From Lactiplantibacillus paraplantarum (GTDB lineage: Bacteria > Bacillota > Bacilli > Lactobacillales > Lactobacillaceae), in the NCBI RefSeq assembly GCF_003641145.1, contig NZ_CP032744.1, positions 2,046,001 to 2,110,000 of the forward strand: DNA of 64,000 bases. The letters run 5' to 3'. The position numbers and the translations under genes are program-made. This document shows positions 1 through 10,067 of this stretch, piece by piece. Position 1 is the first letter of the stretch. Each line of letters opens with the position of its first letter. Under the pieces are notes generated by a model. It had not been told where the DNA came from. It worked only from the letters and a program-made list of their open reading frames with translations, and ran no database searches.

Positions 1-1397
1 CCGGCTTGGATGGCATAACTCTTCTTGACCCCATCCTCATTATTAGCGATCGCTTCTAGCTTTTCGAGCCGATGAATATAATTCTCCAGCGACTCGCTCC
101 GAGCACCTGGCCGGGCGGCTGAAATCGAATCAGACGTCGCAACCAATACCGCAATGATCGACTTAGCTTCCACATCACCATGATGGGACGCAATCGTGTT
201 AATCACGACGGGACTCTCTTTGTACTTCGTTGTTAATTCCACGCCAATTTCAACGTGGGATCCTTCGACCTCATGATCGACGGCCTTACCAATATCGTGT
301 AATAATCCTGCGCGTTTCGCGAGTGTAACATCTTCACCAAGTTCAGCGGCCAACACGCCCGCCAACTTCGCAACTTCAATTGAGTGATTCAAAACATTTT
401 GACCATAACTGGTCCGATAATTTAACCGACCAACTAGCTTGATTAAATCAGGATGCATCCCATGCAAACCTAAGTCAAAGACGGCTTGTTCACCGGTTTC
501 ACGGATTTTTTCGTCCATTTCCTTACGTGCTTTTTCAACCATTTCTTCAATCCGAGCTGGATGAATCCGCCCGTCTTGAATCAGTTTTTCAAGCGCGATC
601 TTTGCGATTTCACGACGAATCGGATCGTAACCACTTAAAACGACGGCTTCTGGCGTGTCATCGATAATTAAATCAATCCCCGTCAAAGTTTCCAACGTTC
701 GAATGTTACGACCTTCCCGGCCAATAATCCGGCCTTTCATGTCGTCATTCGGCAAAGCAACGACCGATACCGTGGTCTCTGAGACCATATCGGCGGCACT
801 TTGCTGAATCGCTTGGACAATTAAGTTTTTGGCTTCTTTTTCAGACTGCGCTTTCACTTCGTCCGTATTTTCTTTAATTAATACGGCCCGTTCATGCGTT
901 AATTGTTCGCGCGTTTGGGTCAAAATCTGTTCGCGAGCTTGTTCTTGTGACAAGGCCGCGACCCGTTCTAACTCAGCTTGACGTTGCGTGATTAGTGAAG
1001 CTGCACTTTGTTGCTGTTGTTCAACACGTTTTTGCTCATTGGCAATTTTATCTTCTTTTTTGCCTAAAGCATCCTCGCGCTTTTCAAAAGTATTCTCTTT
1101 GTGATCTAAAGTTTCTTCACGTTGAAGCAACCGGTCTTCTTGCTTTTGCACTTCATTCCGGCGTTGCTTTAACTCTGTTTCAACTTCAGCCCGGTAACGG
1201 TGACTCTCTTCCTTAGCCTCAAGGACTTTTTCTTTCTTGTGAGTCTCCGCTGCCCGTTTGGCCTCAGAAATAATACCTTCGGCTGTGTTCTTGGCAACGT
1301 CCAATTCTTTTTCATGGACGTTCTTGCGTACATAGTAACCAATCCCATAACCGACAACAATTGCGATGACTGCGAGGATTATACCGAAAACATTCAT
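1..1397 (-). CDS. rny: Ribonuclease Y, C-terminus cut by window edge
   Basis: Membrane-anchored endoribonuclease that starts mRNA turnover in Firmicutes. About 465 codons are present; the last ~55 of a typical ~520-residue protein lie outside the left edge. The N-terminus (MNVFGIILA) is a single membrane helix, followed by a long charged coiled coil rich in Glu/Lys/Gln (to about residue 200), then KH and HD domains; the HD signature HDIGKAVDH is read on the minus strand near 276-299. The ATG at 1397 is preceded by a strong GGAGGTGG ribosome site. It lies downstream of recA on the same strand, but a strong terminator separates them. Identification is firm from domain order and neighbourhood. 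Confidence 0.95.
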   Translation of the reverse strand, partial: MNVFGIILAVIAIVVGYGIGYYVRKNVHEKELDVAKNTAEGIISEAKRAAETHKKEKVLEAKEESHRYRAEVETELKQRRNEVQKQEDRLLQREETLDHKENTFEKREDALGKKEDKIANEQKRVEQQQQSAASLITQRQAELERVAALSQEQAREQILTQTREQLTHERAVLIKENTDEVKAQSEKEAKNLIVQAIQQSAADMVSETTVSVVALPNDDMKGRIIGREGRNIRTLETLTGIDLIIDDTPEAVVLSGYDPIRREIAKIALEKLIQDGRIHPARIEEMVEKARKEMDEKIRETGEQAVFDLGLHGMHPDLIKLVGRLNYRTSYGQNVLNHSIEVAKLAGVLAAELGEDVTLAKRAGLLHDIGKAVDHEVEGSHVEIGVELTTKYKESPVVINTIASHHGDVEAKSIIAVLVATSDSISAARPGARSESLENYIHRLEKLEAIANNEDGVKKSYAIQA

Positions 1398-1582
1398 GTT
1401 TCCACCTCCGCATCACCAAAATCCAGTTAACATAAAATCAACTACAAATTTTCAGATGTTATATTTTGATTATTTACACACTTGTTATTCTAATGTTAGA
1501 AACGAATAGTGTCAACTTAAAGTCTTATGGCAACCGGTCTACCCGTGCTGATTTTGACTCGAAACAAGCCAAATATGTACAT

Positions 1583-1614
1583 AAAACGTCCAAAATAATT
1601 ATTTTGGACGTTTT
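1583..1614 (-). terminator. recA intrinsic terminator
   Basis: A perfect 16+16 nt palindrome, with arms beginning AAAACGTCCAAAAT, lies 12 nt after the recA stop. It reads into TTTTAT on the minus strand. The A/T-rich ends make it symmetrical, but no plus-strand gene approaches it, so it is assigned to recA. Confidence 0.85.
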
Positions 1615-1626
1615 ATAACTAACTAT

Positions 1627-2763
1627 TTATTTTTCGGTTGGCTGGTCATCAAGTTCTAGCGCTGTCTCAGTAGGTCCCGCTTTGGGTGTCTTACCTTGGC
1701 CCTTGCTAGCACTCTTAGCTGTGGCCTTATCCTTAGCTTGATCATTAGTTTCAGTCGCTTCTTCATCACCAGTTTGGTCCATGCCATACGCGTCCCGAAC
1801 CTTTTGCCGAATTTCCGTCATGATATCAGGATGTTCGTCCAGGTATTTCTTCGCATTTTCACGACCTTGACCAATCCGATCGTCGCCGTATGAATACCAA
1901 GAACCACTCTTCTTCACAATATCCTTTTCAGCAGCCATGTCGACAATTTCACCAGTTTGTGAAATACCATGACCATACATAATATCTACTTCAGCTCGCT
2001 TAAATGGTGGCGCCACCTTGTTTTTAACAACTTTGATTCGAACACGGTTACCAATAATATTGGTTCCCTCTTTAATTTGTTCAGCCCGCCGAACTTCCAA
2101 CCGAATTGTTGCGTAGAATTTCAACGCCCGACCACCCGGAGTCGTCTCGGGATTACCAAACATCACCCCGACTTTTTCACGAATTTGATTAATAAATAAT
2201 GCAATCGTCTTAGTCTTGTTCAACGTTCCGGATAGTTTTCGTAATGCCTGTGACATGAGTCGAGCTTGTAACCCAACGTGCGCGTCACCCATTTCACCTT
2301 CAATTTCGGCCCGTGGAACTAAAGCCGCAACTGAGTCAACAACCAAAATATCAACGGCACCACTAGAAACTAAGGCATCTGCGATTTCAAGCCCCTGTTC
2401 ACCAGTATCTGGTTGCGAGAGCAATAGATCATCGATATTAACCCCCAAATGTTCCGCATAAATAGGGTCTAAGGCATTTTCAGCATCAATATAAGCTGCC
2501 GTGCCACCTTGCTTTTGAACTTCAGCCACCGCGTGTAACGCAACGGTCGTTTTACCTGAACTTTCAGGACCATAGATTTCTACGATCCGGCCACGTGGGT
2601 AGCCGCCAACACCCAACGCATCATCTAAGGCCAACGATCCACTTGAAATCGTTGAAATCGTCGTCTGGGCAGCATCACCCATCCGCATAATCGCCCCTTT
2701 ACCAAAGTTCTTTTCGATCTTTTTTAGGGCAGTATCTAGTGCTGCTTTCCGTGCATCAGCCAA
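1627..2763 (-). CDS. recA: Recombinase RecA
   Basis: DNA-dependent ATPase that forms filaments on single-stranded DNA, drives homologous strand exchange and triggers LexA self-cleavage. Walker A GPESSGKT is at about residues 65-72 and the Walker B region ends [11 protein letters not shown]. The core is typical to about residue 325, followed by a variable acidic and Lys/Ala-rich tail of ~50 residues; total 378 aa. The start codon is TTG at 2763, seven bases after GGAGG; no better start is near. Its own promoter and a LexA box lie in the 91-bp gap after cinA, so transcription is partly independent of cinA. A terminator follows. Confidence 0.98.
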   Translation of the reverse strand: MADARKAALDTALKKIEKNFGKGAIMRMGDAAQTTISTISSGSLALDDALGVGGYPRGRIVEIYGPESSGKTTVALHAVAEVQKQGGTAAYIDAENALDPIYAEHLGVNIDDLLLSQPDTGEQGLEIADALVSSGAVDILVVDSVAALVPRAEIEGEMGDAHVGLQARLMSQALRKLSGTLNKTKTIALFINQIREKVGVMFGNPETTPGGRALKFYATIRLEVRRAEQIKEGTNIIGNRVRIKVVKNKVAPPFKRAEVDIMYGHGISQTGEIVDMAAEKDIVKKSGSWYSYGDDRIGQGRENAKKYLDEHPDIMTEIRQKVRDAYGMDQTGDEEATETNDQAKDKATAKSASKGQGKTPKAGPTETALELDDQPTEK

Positions 2764-2801
2764 ATTATTTCCTCCTTTGGTGCTCGTTTCTAACTCTTAA
2801 T

Positions 2802-2830
2802 ATCATAGCTGTTCAAAGTCAGAATTGCAA
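2802..2830 (-). promoter_or_regulatory. recA promoter
   Basis: On the minus strand a -35 TTGCAA (2830-2825) and a -10 TATGAT (2807-2802) are separated by exactly 17 nt. They lie between the cinA stop and the recA start, just downstream of the LexA box. Confidence 0.75.
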
Positions 2831-2838
2831 GCAAAAAG

Positions 2839-2852
2839 CGAACAAAAGTTCG
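2839..2852 (-). promoter_or_regulatory. LexA (DinR) SOS box upstream of recA
   Basis: The palindrome CGAACAAAAGTTCG matches the Gram-positive LexA/DinR consensus core GAAC-N4-GTTC. It sits 8 bp upstream of the recA -35 hexamer and 2 bp from the cinA stop, which is the expected place for SOS control of recA. Confidence 0.85.
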
Positions 2853-2854
2853 TA

Positions 2855-4117
2855 TTATTTTTTTAAGTCCATATCCGCGTTTAAAGCATGCCGCAATAAG
2901 TCTAAACCAGCCATCACACTGCGCTCACGGATCTGTTGCCGGTTACCAGCAAAATGATACTGGTGAGCAACAACGGGTTGATTGCGATAGGCTAAGCCGA
3001 TCCAGACGGTCCCAGCAACTTGACCTTCAAGTGTCCCCGGCCCCGCAACACCAGTAAAGCTCACGCCCACTGCAGTATTTAATTGTTTTTTGGCTCCCAC
3101 TGCCATGGCTTGAGCAGTCGTTTTAGAAACTACCCCATCGGTATCAATAATTGCTTGCGGCACATTGACTAACTGATGCTTAGCTTCATTGGCATACGTG
3201 ACAAAGCCACCCGGAAAGATTGCTGAGACACCGGATACACTACCGATCGTGCTCTGAAATAGTCCGGCCGTTAAACTTTCCGCAGCCGTAAGACTCAACT
3301 TAGCCGCAATCATTTGCTTAATAACCGTTGTCACTAACGAATTATCATCACCATAACCGTAAAAGAAGGTCCCCACACAAGCTTTAATTTGCTGGTCCAC
3401 CGTATCAATCATCGTCTTGGCTACCCTCTCAGTCACTGCTTGGGCACTCAGGCGTAACGTCACCTCGTTAGTCTTGGCATACGGTGCGATCGTCACTTTA
3501 GTCTGGCCATCGATCAATGGCTGCAACTTAGTAACCAGTTCAGACTCACTGATACCATAAAAGCGCATCACTCGCGAATAAATTTGTGCCTGTCGCCCGT
3601 ATGCCGCGGCCAATTTCGGCTTAGCTTCAGTATCAAACATCATAGTCAATTCGCGGGGCGGTCCCGGCAGCAACAAGAAATCAGCACTATCCACAGACTG
3701 ATAAAAAGCCCCAACCGCCATCCCATTGTGATTAGTCAACGGCACCGCACCATCAGGATATAATGCTTGTAACCGGTTATTAGCAGTCATTGTCTTACCA
3801 TTAGTTGCAAACCAAGCCGTAATCTTTTGCATCGCTGATGGCGACTCAACCAACGCCACGTTTAAATATTGTGCGAGGGTCTGTTTGGTTAAATCATCTT
3901 TCGTTGGTCCTAGTCCCCCCGTCAAAATGACGAGATCATTCCGTTGGGCCGCAATTTCAATCACGGCCGATAACCGTTGCGGATTGTCACCGACCACCGT
4001 CTGATAATAACTATCAATTCCTAATTCAGCCAATCCTTGTGCGATATAAGTACTATTCGTATTTGTAATCTGTCCCAGTAAAATCTCGGTACCAACCGCG
4101 ATTATTTCTGCTTGCAT
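2855..4117 (-). CDS. cinA: CinA, competence/damage-inducible nucleotide-processing protein
   Basis: 420 aa with two domains: an N-terminal MoCF/MogA-like domain (MQAEIIAVGTEILLGQ at the start, LTGGLGPTKDDLT near residue 70) associated with NMN/ADP-ribose pyrophosphatase activity, and a C-terminal CinA/PncC amidohydrolase domain (AAESLTAGLF near 280, SFTGVAGPG near 355). In streptococci CinA recruits RecA during transformation, and cinA-recA adjacency is conserved. The ATG at 4117 has a GGAGGC ribosome site. Whether it acts mainly in pyridine nucleotide salvage or in competence here is not shown by sequence. Confidence 0.95.
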   Translation of the reverse strand: MQAEIIAVGTEILLGQITNTNSTYIAQGLAELGIDSYYQTVVGDNPQRLSAVIEIAAQRNDLVILTGGLGPTKDDLTKQTLAQYLNVALVESPSAMQKITAWFATNGKTMTANNRLQALYPDGAVPLTNHNGMAVGAFYQSVDSADFLLLPGPPRELTMMFDTEAKPKLAAAYGRQAQIYSRVMRFYGISESELVTKLQPLIDGQTKVTIAPYAKTNEVTLRLSAQAVTERVAKTMIDTVDQQIKACVGTFFYGYGDDNSLVTTVIKQMIAAKLSLTAAESLTAGLFQSTIGSVSGVSAIFPGGFVTYANEAKHQLVNVPQAIIDTDGVVSKTTAQAMAVGAKKQLNTAVGVSFTGVAGPGTLEGQVAGTVWIGLAYRNQPVVAHQYHFAGNRQQIRERSVMAGLDLLRHALNADMDLKK

Positions 4118-4265
4118 GCCAAAAGCCTCCCCGTAATCATATCGATTACATCCAGTATGGGCGCAGTTAACAACGTCCTACAATTAGTATATACGAAAAC
4201 AACGGGTGACCCCATTAAAAAGATTGCACATTTTACCTCAGTAATCCAATCCTAATCGTGAGTAA

Positions 4266-4302
4266 AAGCGCCACCCTAAGCGCAATACTCAGGGTGGCGC
4301 TT
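4266..4302 (-). terminator. pgsA terminator
   Basis: Twelve-base arms (AAGCGCCACCCT and its complement) around a 13-nt loop, followed on the minus strand by TTTTACT, 10 nt after the pgsA stop. It ends the pgsA transcription unit before cinA. Confidence 0.85.
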
Positions 4303-4312
4303 ACTATTAACT

Positions 4313-4897
4313 TTATTTAAACCCATCTGCAAAAACGTCACGATTCTGAACAAAATAATCAACGCCAGAATATATCACAAAGAATAAGCAGATATATAAC
4401 ATAATTAAGGCAAACGGAACGTGAATAGCCGCAAACAACACATTGTTCAATAACAAGAAGATAATTGCAATCATTTGTGTGGTTGTTTTAATCTTCCCAG
4501 GCATCGCAGCTGCCATCACTTGACCATTATTTTCAACGATTAATAGGCGTAATCCTGTCACAGCTAATTCCCGACACATAATAATCGCCACAACCCAATC
4601 AGGGGCTGCATTCATCCGCACTAGTATGATAAAGGCGGTCATCACTAACATCTTATCCGCCAGTGGATCCGCAAACTTCCCAAAGTTAGTCACTAAATGT
4701 TGGCCCCGCGCGATTTTACCATCCGCTAAATCAGTTAATGAAGCAATCGCAAAAATAACTGTTGCCACCACTTGGGTAACTGGAATCGTTGTTCCAGCCC
4801 ACACAACTTGCCCCCAATTAAGGGGTAGCACCATAATAAGAATAAAAACTGGAATCAGAATAATCCGAAACACCGTTAATTTATTAGGTAAATTCAA
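4313..4897 (-). CDS. pgsA: CDP-diacylglycerol-glycerol-3-phosphate 3-phosphatidyltransferase
   Basis: Integral membrane enzyme making phosphatidylglycerol phosphate, the committed step to phosphatidylglycerol and cardiolipin. 194 aa with several hydrophobic helices; the CDP-alcohol phosphotransferase motif is visible as DLADGKIARGQHLVTNFGK (residues ~57-75) with the second Asp set in FADPLADK. Start is TTG at 4897 behind GGAGGCTGGTACT. It is the last gene of the ymfF-ymfH-ymfM-pgsA string, an order conserved in Bacillus and lactobacilli, and has its own terminator. Confidence 0.95.
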   Translation of the reverse strand: MNLPNKLTVFRIILIPVFILIMVLPLNWGQVVWAGTTIPVTQVVATVIFAIASLTDLADGKIARGQHLVTNFGKFADPLADKMLVMTAFIILVRMNAAPDWVVAIIMCRELAVTGLRLLIVENNGQVMAAAMPGKIKTTTQMIAIIFLLLNNVLFAAIHVPFALIMLYICLFFVIYSGVDYFVQNRDVFADGFK

Positions 4898-4919
4898 AGT
4901 ACCAGCCTCCTCCGCAACG

Positions 4920-5792
4920 TTATTTGATGGTTAAAGTAATCGTTCGAACTTGTGACGTACTGTTTTTCGGATTAAAGTTGAACGTCTTACCATTGATGGT
5001 TACGGTCGTGGCAGTTGCGTTCCCAAACTGGAACTTAACCGTCTTAGCATTGCTTGGTAACGTTAGCGTATGTGACCCATCCGCCTTCAACGTTCCTTGC
5101 CAAGTTTGTGTTCCATTAGTGGTGACGGAGGTCCAAGCAGCCTTAGTAGACTTGATCACTACTTTATTCTTATCCGCCCCATTCGTCAAAGTAAAGGCTG
5201 TATCGCTACTACCGTCAGCTTTAATGCTTTGTTCCTTGGTAGAAGCAGCTTTAGAACTAGTTTTAGCTGACGAGCTAGCTTTCGATGAACTTGATTTCTT
5301 TTTAGAGCTCGAAACTTGTACCGAAGAGTTGTCGGCACTCGTACTAGAACTCGAACCAGCGTGGGTCCGGACCGCCATAAACCAAATAAATAACAAAATC
5401 AAAACCACGATAGCTGTGACAATGATTGTTGGTAAATAGTTGCGCACCCGACTAGCTGGTGAAGTGGGCTGTTCACGACTCGCAACCCGGGTAGGTTGAA
5501 CTTCATCAACATTTTCAACGATGTTTTCAGCGTGAACACTTGGTAATTGGTCACGATATTCCTCTAACAAGGCGTTACCATCCAAATCAACAGTATCTGC
5601 ATATTGTTTAACAAACGCCCGCACATAAAAATCACCTGGCAACTTATCAAACTGTTCATCTTCGATTGCAATCAAGTAACGCTTCTGAATCTTGGTGATT
5701 TGTTGCAAATCATCAATGGTCAGGCCCTTCGCTGTCCGAGCAGCCTTTAAGCGCGCCCCAATCGTTGTTGTTTCTTCGTTATTTTCACTCAT
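4920..5792 (-). CDS. RodZ/YmfM-like HTH membrane protein
   Basis: About 290 aa. An N-terminal helix-turn-helix_25 domain (IGARLKAARTAKGLTIDDLQ, ITKIQKRYLIAIE, residues ~10-80) is cytoplasmic. A single membrane helix follows at ~140-158, then a Ser/Lys-rich extracytoplasmic linker of ~45 residues and a C-terminal beta-rich DUF4115-like domain. RodZ links the MreB cytoskeleton to the elongation machinery; mreB paralogues are encoded elsewhere in this window. The longest frame starts with GTG at 5807, but that codon lies inside the ribosome site GGGTGGAG, so the ATG at 5792 is preferred. It lies between ymfH and pgsA on the same strand. Confidence 0.85.
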   Translation of the reverse strand: MSENNEETTTIGARLKAARTAKGLTIDDLQQITKIQKRYLIAIEDEQFDKLPGDFYVRAFVKQYADTVDLDGNALLEEYRDQLPSVHAENIVENVDEVQPTRVASREQPTSPASRVRNYLPTIIVTAIVVLILLFIWFMAVRTHAGSSSSTSADNSSVQVSSSKKKSSSSKASSSAKTSSKAASTKEQSIKADGSSDTAFTLTNGADKNKVVIKSTKAAWTSVTTNGTQTWQGTLKADGSHTLTLPSNAKTVKFQFGNATATTVTINGKTFNFNPKNSTSQVRTITLTIK

Positions 5793-5895
5793 TGACTTTT
5801 TCTCCACCCTAAGTCTATTTTCAAAATCTTACGGTTAATAGTATATCACAGCAACTAAATTTAGCAGCCCCGTGACCATTAAATTTCAGATTTCC

Positions 5896-7197
5896 TTAAC
5901 TCTTTGCCTGTGGTCGAATTTGATACTCACTAATAGCTTGAGAAGTCAGTAATTGTTCAGCAACCGTCTGCAAATCGGCCAGCGTTAAGTGATCAATTAC
6001 GGCTGGCTCATCAAAAATAGTGGCCGTCCCAAATAATCGTTGATCATACCGGTTCGCGATAGCTTCTAAGGAGTTCGCCATGAAGACAATGCGGCCAATC
6101 ATTTCCTTTTTCACTAATGCCAACGTTGCTTCTTGATCAACAACGGCTGTCCGCCAATTTTCCAACACGTCAATGATGGCCGCATCAAATTTTGCGGGAT
6201 CATCCGTCTCACCACTAAAGGTCACAAAATTAAAGCCGGACTGTAATTCGAAATCATACCCAAACGTATCATCAATGATTCCTTGATCATATAAGCGTAA
6301 ATAATCGGCCGAAGTATCACCAAATAATAACTCTAGTAAAACATTGACCGCTGCGCGATACTTTAAGGCCGCTGCGCCCGCTTCAATCGGCACTAATCCC
6401 TTGACACCAACGATTGATTTGGCCCGATTGACCGGCATATCAATCGTTCGGTAAGGAATAATATCATGCCCATCCGTAACGGTTTCAGGAATTTTACGTG
6501 CAATCGGTTGAAAGGCCGTAAAATTCTTCGCTGCTTGATTAGTCTTGATCCACCCTAATACTTCATCCGGGTCAAAATGGCCAACCACAAACAACGTCAT
6601 GTTCTCGGGATGATAAAATGTCCGATACGCCGCGTACAAGTCATCAGCTGTAATCTTAGCAATTGAATCCGTAGTCCCCGCAATATCGTACTGCAGTGGA
6701 TGGTTCGGATATAAATTGCCAATCATGCCAAAATACAACCGCCAACTTGGATCATCATCATACATCTCAATTTCTTGCCCAATAATACCTTTTTCCTTAT
6801 CAACCGTTGCTGGTGTAAAGTATGGATCCTGAACAAAATCCAGTAAGGTCATGAGATTGGCTTGCAAGTGACGGGTTGCCGAAAATAAATAACTCGTCTT
6901 CGTAAAACTCGTAAAAGCGTTTGCGCTCGCACCATACTGACCAAAAGTTTGAAAGGCATCATGATCTTCCTTTTCAAACATCTTATGCTCCAAAAAATGG
7001 GCAATACCATCCGGGAAACGTTGCATTTCAGTGCTACCCGCCGGTACAAAGGTATTGTCGATCGAGCCATAATTCGTTGTAAAGGTGGCGTACGTCTTAT
7101 GATAGCCAGCCTTAGGTAATAACGTGACGGTCAACCCGTTGTCTAACTTGGCTTGATAACAGCTTTCATTAAATTGATCATATTTTTTTACTTTCAT
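5896..7197 (-). CDS. ymfH: M16 family zinc peptidase YmfH
   Basis: 433-aa inverzincin-type metallopeptidase. The inverted zinc motif HFLEH is intact (GIAHFLEHKMFE, residues ~65-76), so this is the catalytically competent member of the pair. The downstream acidic cluster (DKEKGIIGQEIEMYDD) supplies the distal Glu ligand. The gene starts at ATG 7197, which overlaps the stop of the preceding M16 gene as ATGA, indicating translational coupling and probable heterodimer formation. Substrate unknown; the pair belongs to a conserved cell-envelope/lipid cluster with pgsA. Confidence 0.9.
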   Translation of the reverse strand: MKVKKYDQFNESCYQAKLDNGLTVTLLPKAGYHKTYATFTTNYGSIDNTFVPAGSTEMQRFPDGIAHFLEHKMFEKEDHDAFQTFGQYGASANAFTSFTKTSYLFSATRHLQANLMTLLDFVQDPYFTPATVDKEKGIIGQEIEMYDDDPSWRLYFGMIGNLYPNHPLQYDIAGTTDSIAKITADDLYAAYRTFYHPENMTLFVVGHFDPDEVLGWIKTNQAAKNFTAFQPIARKIPETVTDGHDIIPYRTIDMPVNRAKSIVGVKGLVPIEAGAAALKYRAAVNVLLELLFGDTSADYLRLYDQGIIDDTFGYDFELQSGFNFVTFSGETDDPAKFDAAIIDVLENWRTAVVDQEATLALVKKEMIGRIVFMANSLEAIANRYDQRLFGTATIFDEPAVIDHLTLADLQTVAEQLLTSQAISEYQIRPQAKS

Positions 7198-8459
7198 GCG
7201 GTTACCCCACTCAAGAAGAACCCATTATTCAGGGTCACCATCTTTGCGACTGCAATAATCTGCTCACGCGTAACATTTTGAATCTGCGTTAACCATTCAG
7301 TATCCGTGACATGCTGTTGCGTTAAATCATCGATTAATGCCTGAACTGCGAATGTCCGCTGACTATCTAAGCTCGATTCAAAATCATTAATCAAGCCCAG
7401 TTTAAGTTGCGCTACTAAATCATCTGTAAAATCGCCAGTCTGAATCGCCGTCAGTTGGGCCGCAATAATTGCCAGTACTTGATCATGATTCTTACCATCA
7501 ATCCCAGCTTGCACCTTGAGAACACCACGGAAGGTATCTAACGAACTGCTAGCATAGTACGCGAGACTTGCTTTCTCACGTACATTCATGAATAGCTTAG
7601 ATAGTGGGGACCCACCAAATAATTCGTTAAAGACCAAGGCCGCGTAATAATGATTACCACGATAAAAGACTGGTAAGTCATAACCTAAATTCAGTTTGGC
7701 CTGACTAAGCGCTTGTTGTTCACTTACTTCAACGTATTGCTTCGTATTATGATGTTGATAAAATGGCCGGGGCCGTCCAGTTGGGCGGTCTTCAAAGCCA
7801 GCCTGTTGCCACTGCGTCAAAATAGCTGCCTCATCAATATCACCCGTTACAATAATATCAATTTGATCATCTTGAATCATCATTTGATAGTAATTATATA
7901 AGCTGTAAGCATTAATTGCCGTCAAATCATTAACTGTGCCGTAACTTGGAACTTGTTGAGCTGGTTCATCAGCAAACAGTGCTGCATTGAGCTGTTGGGC
8001 AGCATAATACTGTTTGTCATCCGCAACCGACTTAATAGCCGCTTCCAAGTTCGTCTTTTGGCGATCAAACGTTGCTTGGTCAAATTGGCCACCAGCAGCC
8101 AGTGGTCGTAAAATGACCCGTTGCAAAAATTGAATGGCTTGATTCGTCAACGGCTGATCAGTCGCCAAATAGCGTTCATTAGCAACGGTAATGGCTAATT
8201 GTAAATTATGTGTTGGTCCCTTACGACTAACACCCGCACCAAACGCAGCGCCATACATGGCAGCCAATGCATTGGCTAACGCCCGTTGATCCGGATAATC
8301 GGCAGCGCTCGTTTCTAATAAGTTCGATAGTAACGCCCGCTGGGTAATTGTCTCACGCGCAAGCGGTGCGCGGAAATTAATAATAATTTGGTTGGTTTTA
8401 AATTGATGACTCTTAACCGTCGTCAATTGGACCCCTTTTGCTAACTGAGTTTGCAACAT
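7194..8459 (-). CDS. ymfF: M16 family peptidase-like protein YmfF (non-catalytic partner)
   Basis: 421 aa with the M16 fold, including the C-terminal half motifs (FNELFGGSPLSKLFMNVREK, SLAYYASSS). No HxxEH zinc motif is present in the N-terminal half, as expected of the inactive partner in such pairs. The longest frame begins at 8474, but the segment just before codon 6 is AAGGAGGAAAC, so the ATG at 8459 is the start. It overlaps ymfH by 4 nt. Confidence 0.88.
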   Translation of the reverse strand: MLQTQLAKGVQLTTVKSHQFKTNQIIINFRAPLARETITQRALLSNLLETSAADYPDQRALANALAAMYGAAFGAGVSRKGPTHNLQLAITVANERYLATDQPLTNQAIQFLQRVILRPLAAGGQFDQATFDRQKTNLEAAIKSVADDKQYYAAQQLNAALFADEPAQQVPSYGTVNDLTAINAYSLYNYYQMMIQDDQIDIIVTGDIDEAAILTQWQQAGFEDRPTGRPRPFYQHHNTKQYVEVSEQQALSQAKLNLGYDLPVFYRGNHYYAALVFNELFGGSPLSKLFMNVREKASLAYYASSSLDTFRGVLKVQAGIDGKNHDQVLAIIAAQLTAIQTGDFTDDLVAQLKLGLINDFESSLDSQRTFAVQALIDDLTQQHVTDTEWLTQIQNVTREQIIAVAKMVTLNNGFFLSGVTA

Positions 8460-8606
8460 GTTTCCTCCTTGCATATGTAATAAATAATAAGCGAAAGGCC
8501 GGATTGACGCAACTTTCCGTCCTATTGTTTTTTAAATTTAAGCATTCTGGTCAGTAAATGATCTATTCTCGCAATTAAATTAAATTCTCGTGAGTGGCAA
8601 ATATCA

Positions 8607-8635
8607 TTGCCAAGTCGCGTTTTGTCTGCTATTCT
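8607..8635 (+). promoter_or_regulatory. Promoter of the aspartokinase gene
   Basis: -35 TTGCCA (8607-8612) and -10 TATTCT (8630-8635) with 17-nt spacing. The predicted leader is only about 25 nt, too short for a lysine riboswitch or T-box. Confidence 0.65.
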
Positions 8636-8668
8636 TTTCATTATTGATTAAATTAAGGAGCGGTTAAT

Positions 8669-10021
8669 GTGAAAGTAATTAAATTTGGTGGCAGTTCACT
8701 CGCTAGTAGTCAACAACTGCAAAAAGTCCTCTCAATCGTCGAAGCTGATCAACAACGTAAATATGTAATTGTGTCAGCACCAGGTAAACGGTTCGATGGC
8801 GACACCAAGGTCACCGATTTGCTTATTCAATATGCGCGTCAAACGATTCATCATCAGGATACACAGGCAGTCGTTGCGTCCATCATTGACCGTTATGCCG
8901 AAATTGGCCACGGCTTTAACGTGCCCGAAACCCAATTGACCCCAATTTTTGAAACCATTCGTAATTTACCGAAGCAAACATACGCTGATAATACCTATTT
9001 AATGGCCACTTTCAAGGCGCATGGTGAACGGCTCAACGCGCAACTGGTCGCCGCCGTCTTTCAGCGAAGCGGCCTCAACGCGCGCTATCTTGATCCTAAA
9101 GAAGCTGGCATGGTAGTCACTGATGTTCCCGACGATGCTCAGATTATCAAGAGTAGCTATGACCAACTTGCTAAGTGGGCCGACAGTGAACAGATTTTAG
9201 TGATTCCTGGTTTCTTCGCTTACAATCGCAACGGCCAAATTTGTACTTTTTCACGTGGTGGCTCCGATATTACCGGTGCGATCGTTGCCCGGGGGGTTCA
9301 CGCCGAACGTTACGAGAATTTTACCGATGTCGATGCGATATACGCAGTCAATCCTAACTTGGTCGCTAAGCCAGCAGCCATTAATGAAATGACGTTTACC
9401 GAAATGCGTGAGCTATCCTATGCCGGCTTTTCCGTTTTTCACGATGAAGCCTTGATTCCTGCTATCGAAGGTAACATTACTGTCAATGTCAAAAATACAA
9501 ATCATCCTGAGGCACCAGGAACTTTGATTAAATCAACTCGTGAACCCAATCCCCACTACCCCGTCACAGGGATCGCCAGTTCCTCTAGCTTTTGTTCACT
9601 ATACTTACGTAAGTATTTATTAAATAAAGAAGTTGGCCTGGGCCGTAAAATTCTGACAATTTTAGAAAACCATCATATCAGTTATGAACACATGCCATCT
9701 GGGATTGATGATTTAACCATTATTTTTGATGAACACCAGTTAACACCTGAATTAGAAAAAACACTAGTTGCCGAAATTTCAGCGGCAATTAATCCTGATG
9801 AAATCTACTTTACCCACGACTATTCAATCTTGATGTTGGTTGGGGAAAACATGCGTAACCGTGTCGGCATTATGTCACGTGCCGCAACTGCATTAGCCAA
9901 CGATGACATTAAATTGATTATGGTCAACCAAGGTGCTTCCGAAATTTCCATTATGTTCGGGGTCCACGATAACGATGCTAATCAGGCCGTAATTGCGTTA
10001 TACAAAGAATTTTTTAATTAA
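8669..10021 (+). CDS. Aspartokinase (AK III / YclM type)
   Basis: Phosphorylates L-aspartate with ATP, the first step to lysine/diaminopimelate, threonine and methionine. 450 aa; the kinase begins with KFGGSSLAS, with FSRGGSDITG near residue 190, and two C-terminal ACT domains (from ~300) form the allosteric part. It resembles the monofunctional ~450-aa class III enzymes such as B. subtilis YclM. GTG start at 8669 follows AAGGAG by 8 nt; an ATG two bases earlier is out of frame. It is a single-gene plus-strand unit with its own promoter and terminator, and no riboswitch is visible. Confidence 0.93.
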   Translation: MKVIKFGGSSLASSQQLQKVLSIVEADQQRKYVIVSAPGKRFDGDTKVTDLLIQYARQTIHHQDTQAVVASIIDRYAEIGHGFNVPETQLTPIFETIRNLPKQTYADNTYLMATFKAHGERLNAQLVAAVFQRSGLNARYLDPKEAGMVVTDVPDDAQIIKSSYDQLAKWADSEQILVIPGFFAYNRNGQICTFSRGGSDITGAIVARGVHAERYENFTDVDAIYAVNPNLVAKPAAINEMTFTEMRELSYAGFSVFHDEALIPAIEGNITVNVKNTNHPEAPGTLIKSTREPNPHYPVTGIASSSSFCSLYLRKYLLNKEVGLGRKILTILENHHISYEHMPSGIDDLTIIFDEHQLTPELEKTLVAEISAAINPDEIYFTHDYSILMLVGENMRNRVGIMSRAATALANDDIKLIMVNQGASEISIMFGVHDNDANQAVIALYKEFFN

Positions 10022-10034
10022 TTCATCATAAATA

Positions 10035-10067
10035 AAATATCCGACTGGCAATTGCTAGCCGGATATT
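10035..10067 (+). terminator. Aspartokinase gene terminator
   Basis: Hairpin with 9-bp outer arms AAATATCCG/CGGATATTT extended by an inner CTGGC/GCTAG stem, ending in a run of six T, 14 nt after the stop. Confidence 0.85.

Noticed and set aside
4924-5439. 171-codon plus-strand frame opposite the RodZ-like gene
   Set aside because: A mirror of the Ser/Lys-rich coding strand, Leu/Val-heavy with no ribosome site; the minus-strand gene has clear domains.
7194-8459. Missing HxxEH in YmfF as a sign of decay
   Set aside because: The non-catalytic partner of YmfH/YmfF pairs normally lacks it, and the frame is full length.
8475-8668. Possible lysine riboswitch before aspartokinase
   Set aside because: A good promoter at 8607-8635 leaves only ~25 nt of leader, and no L-box helices are visible.
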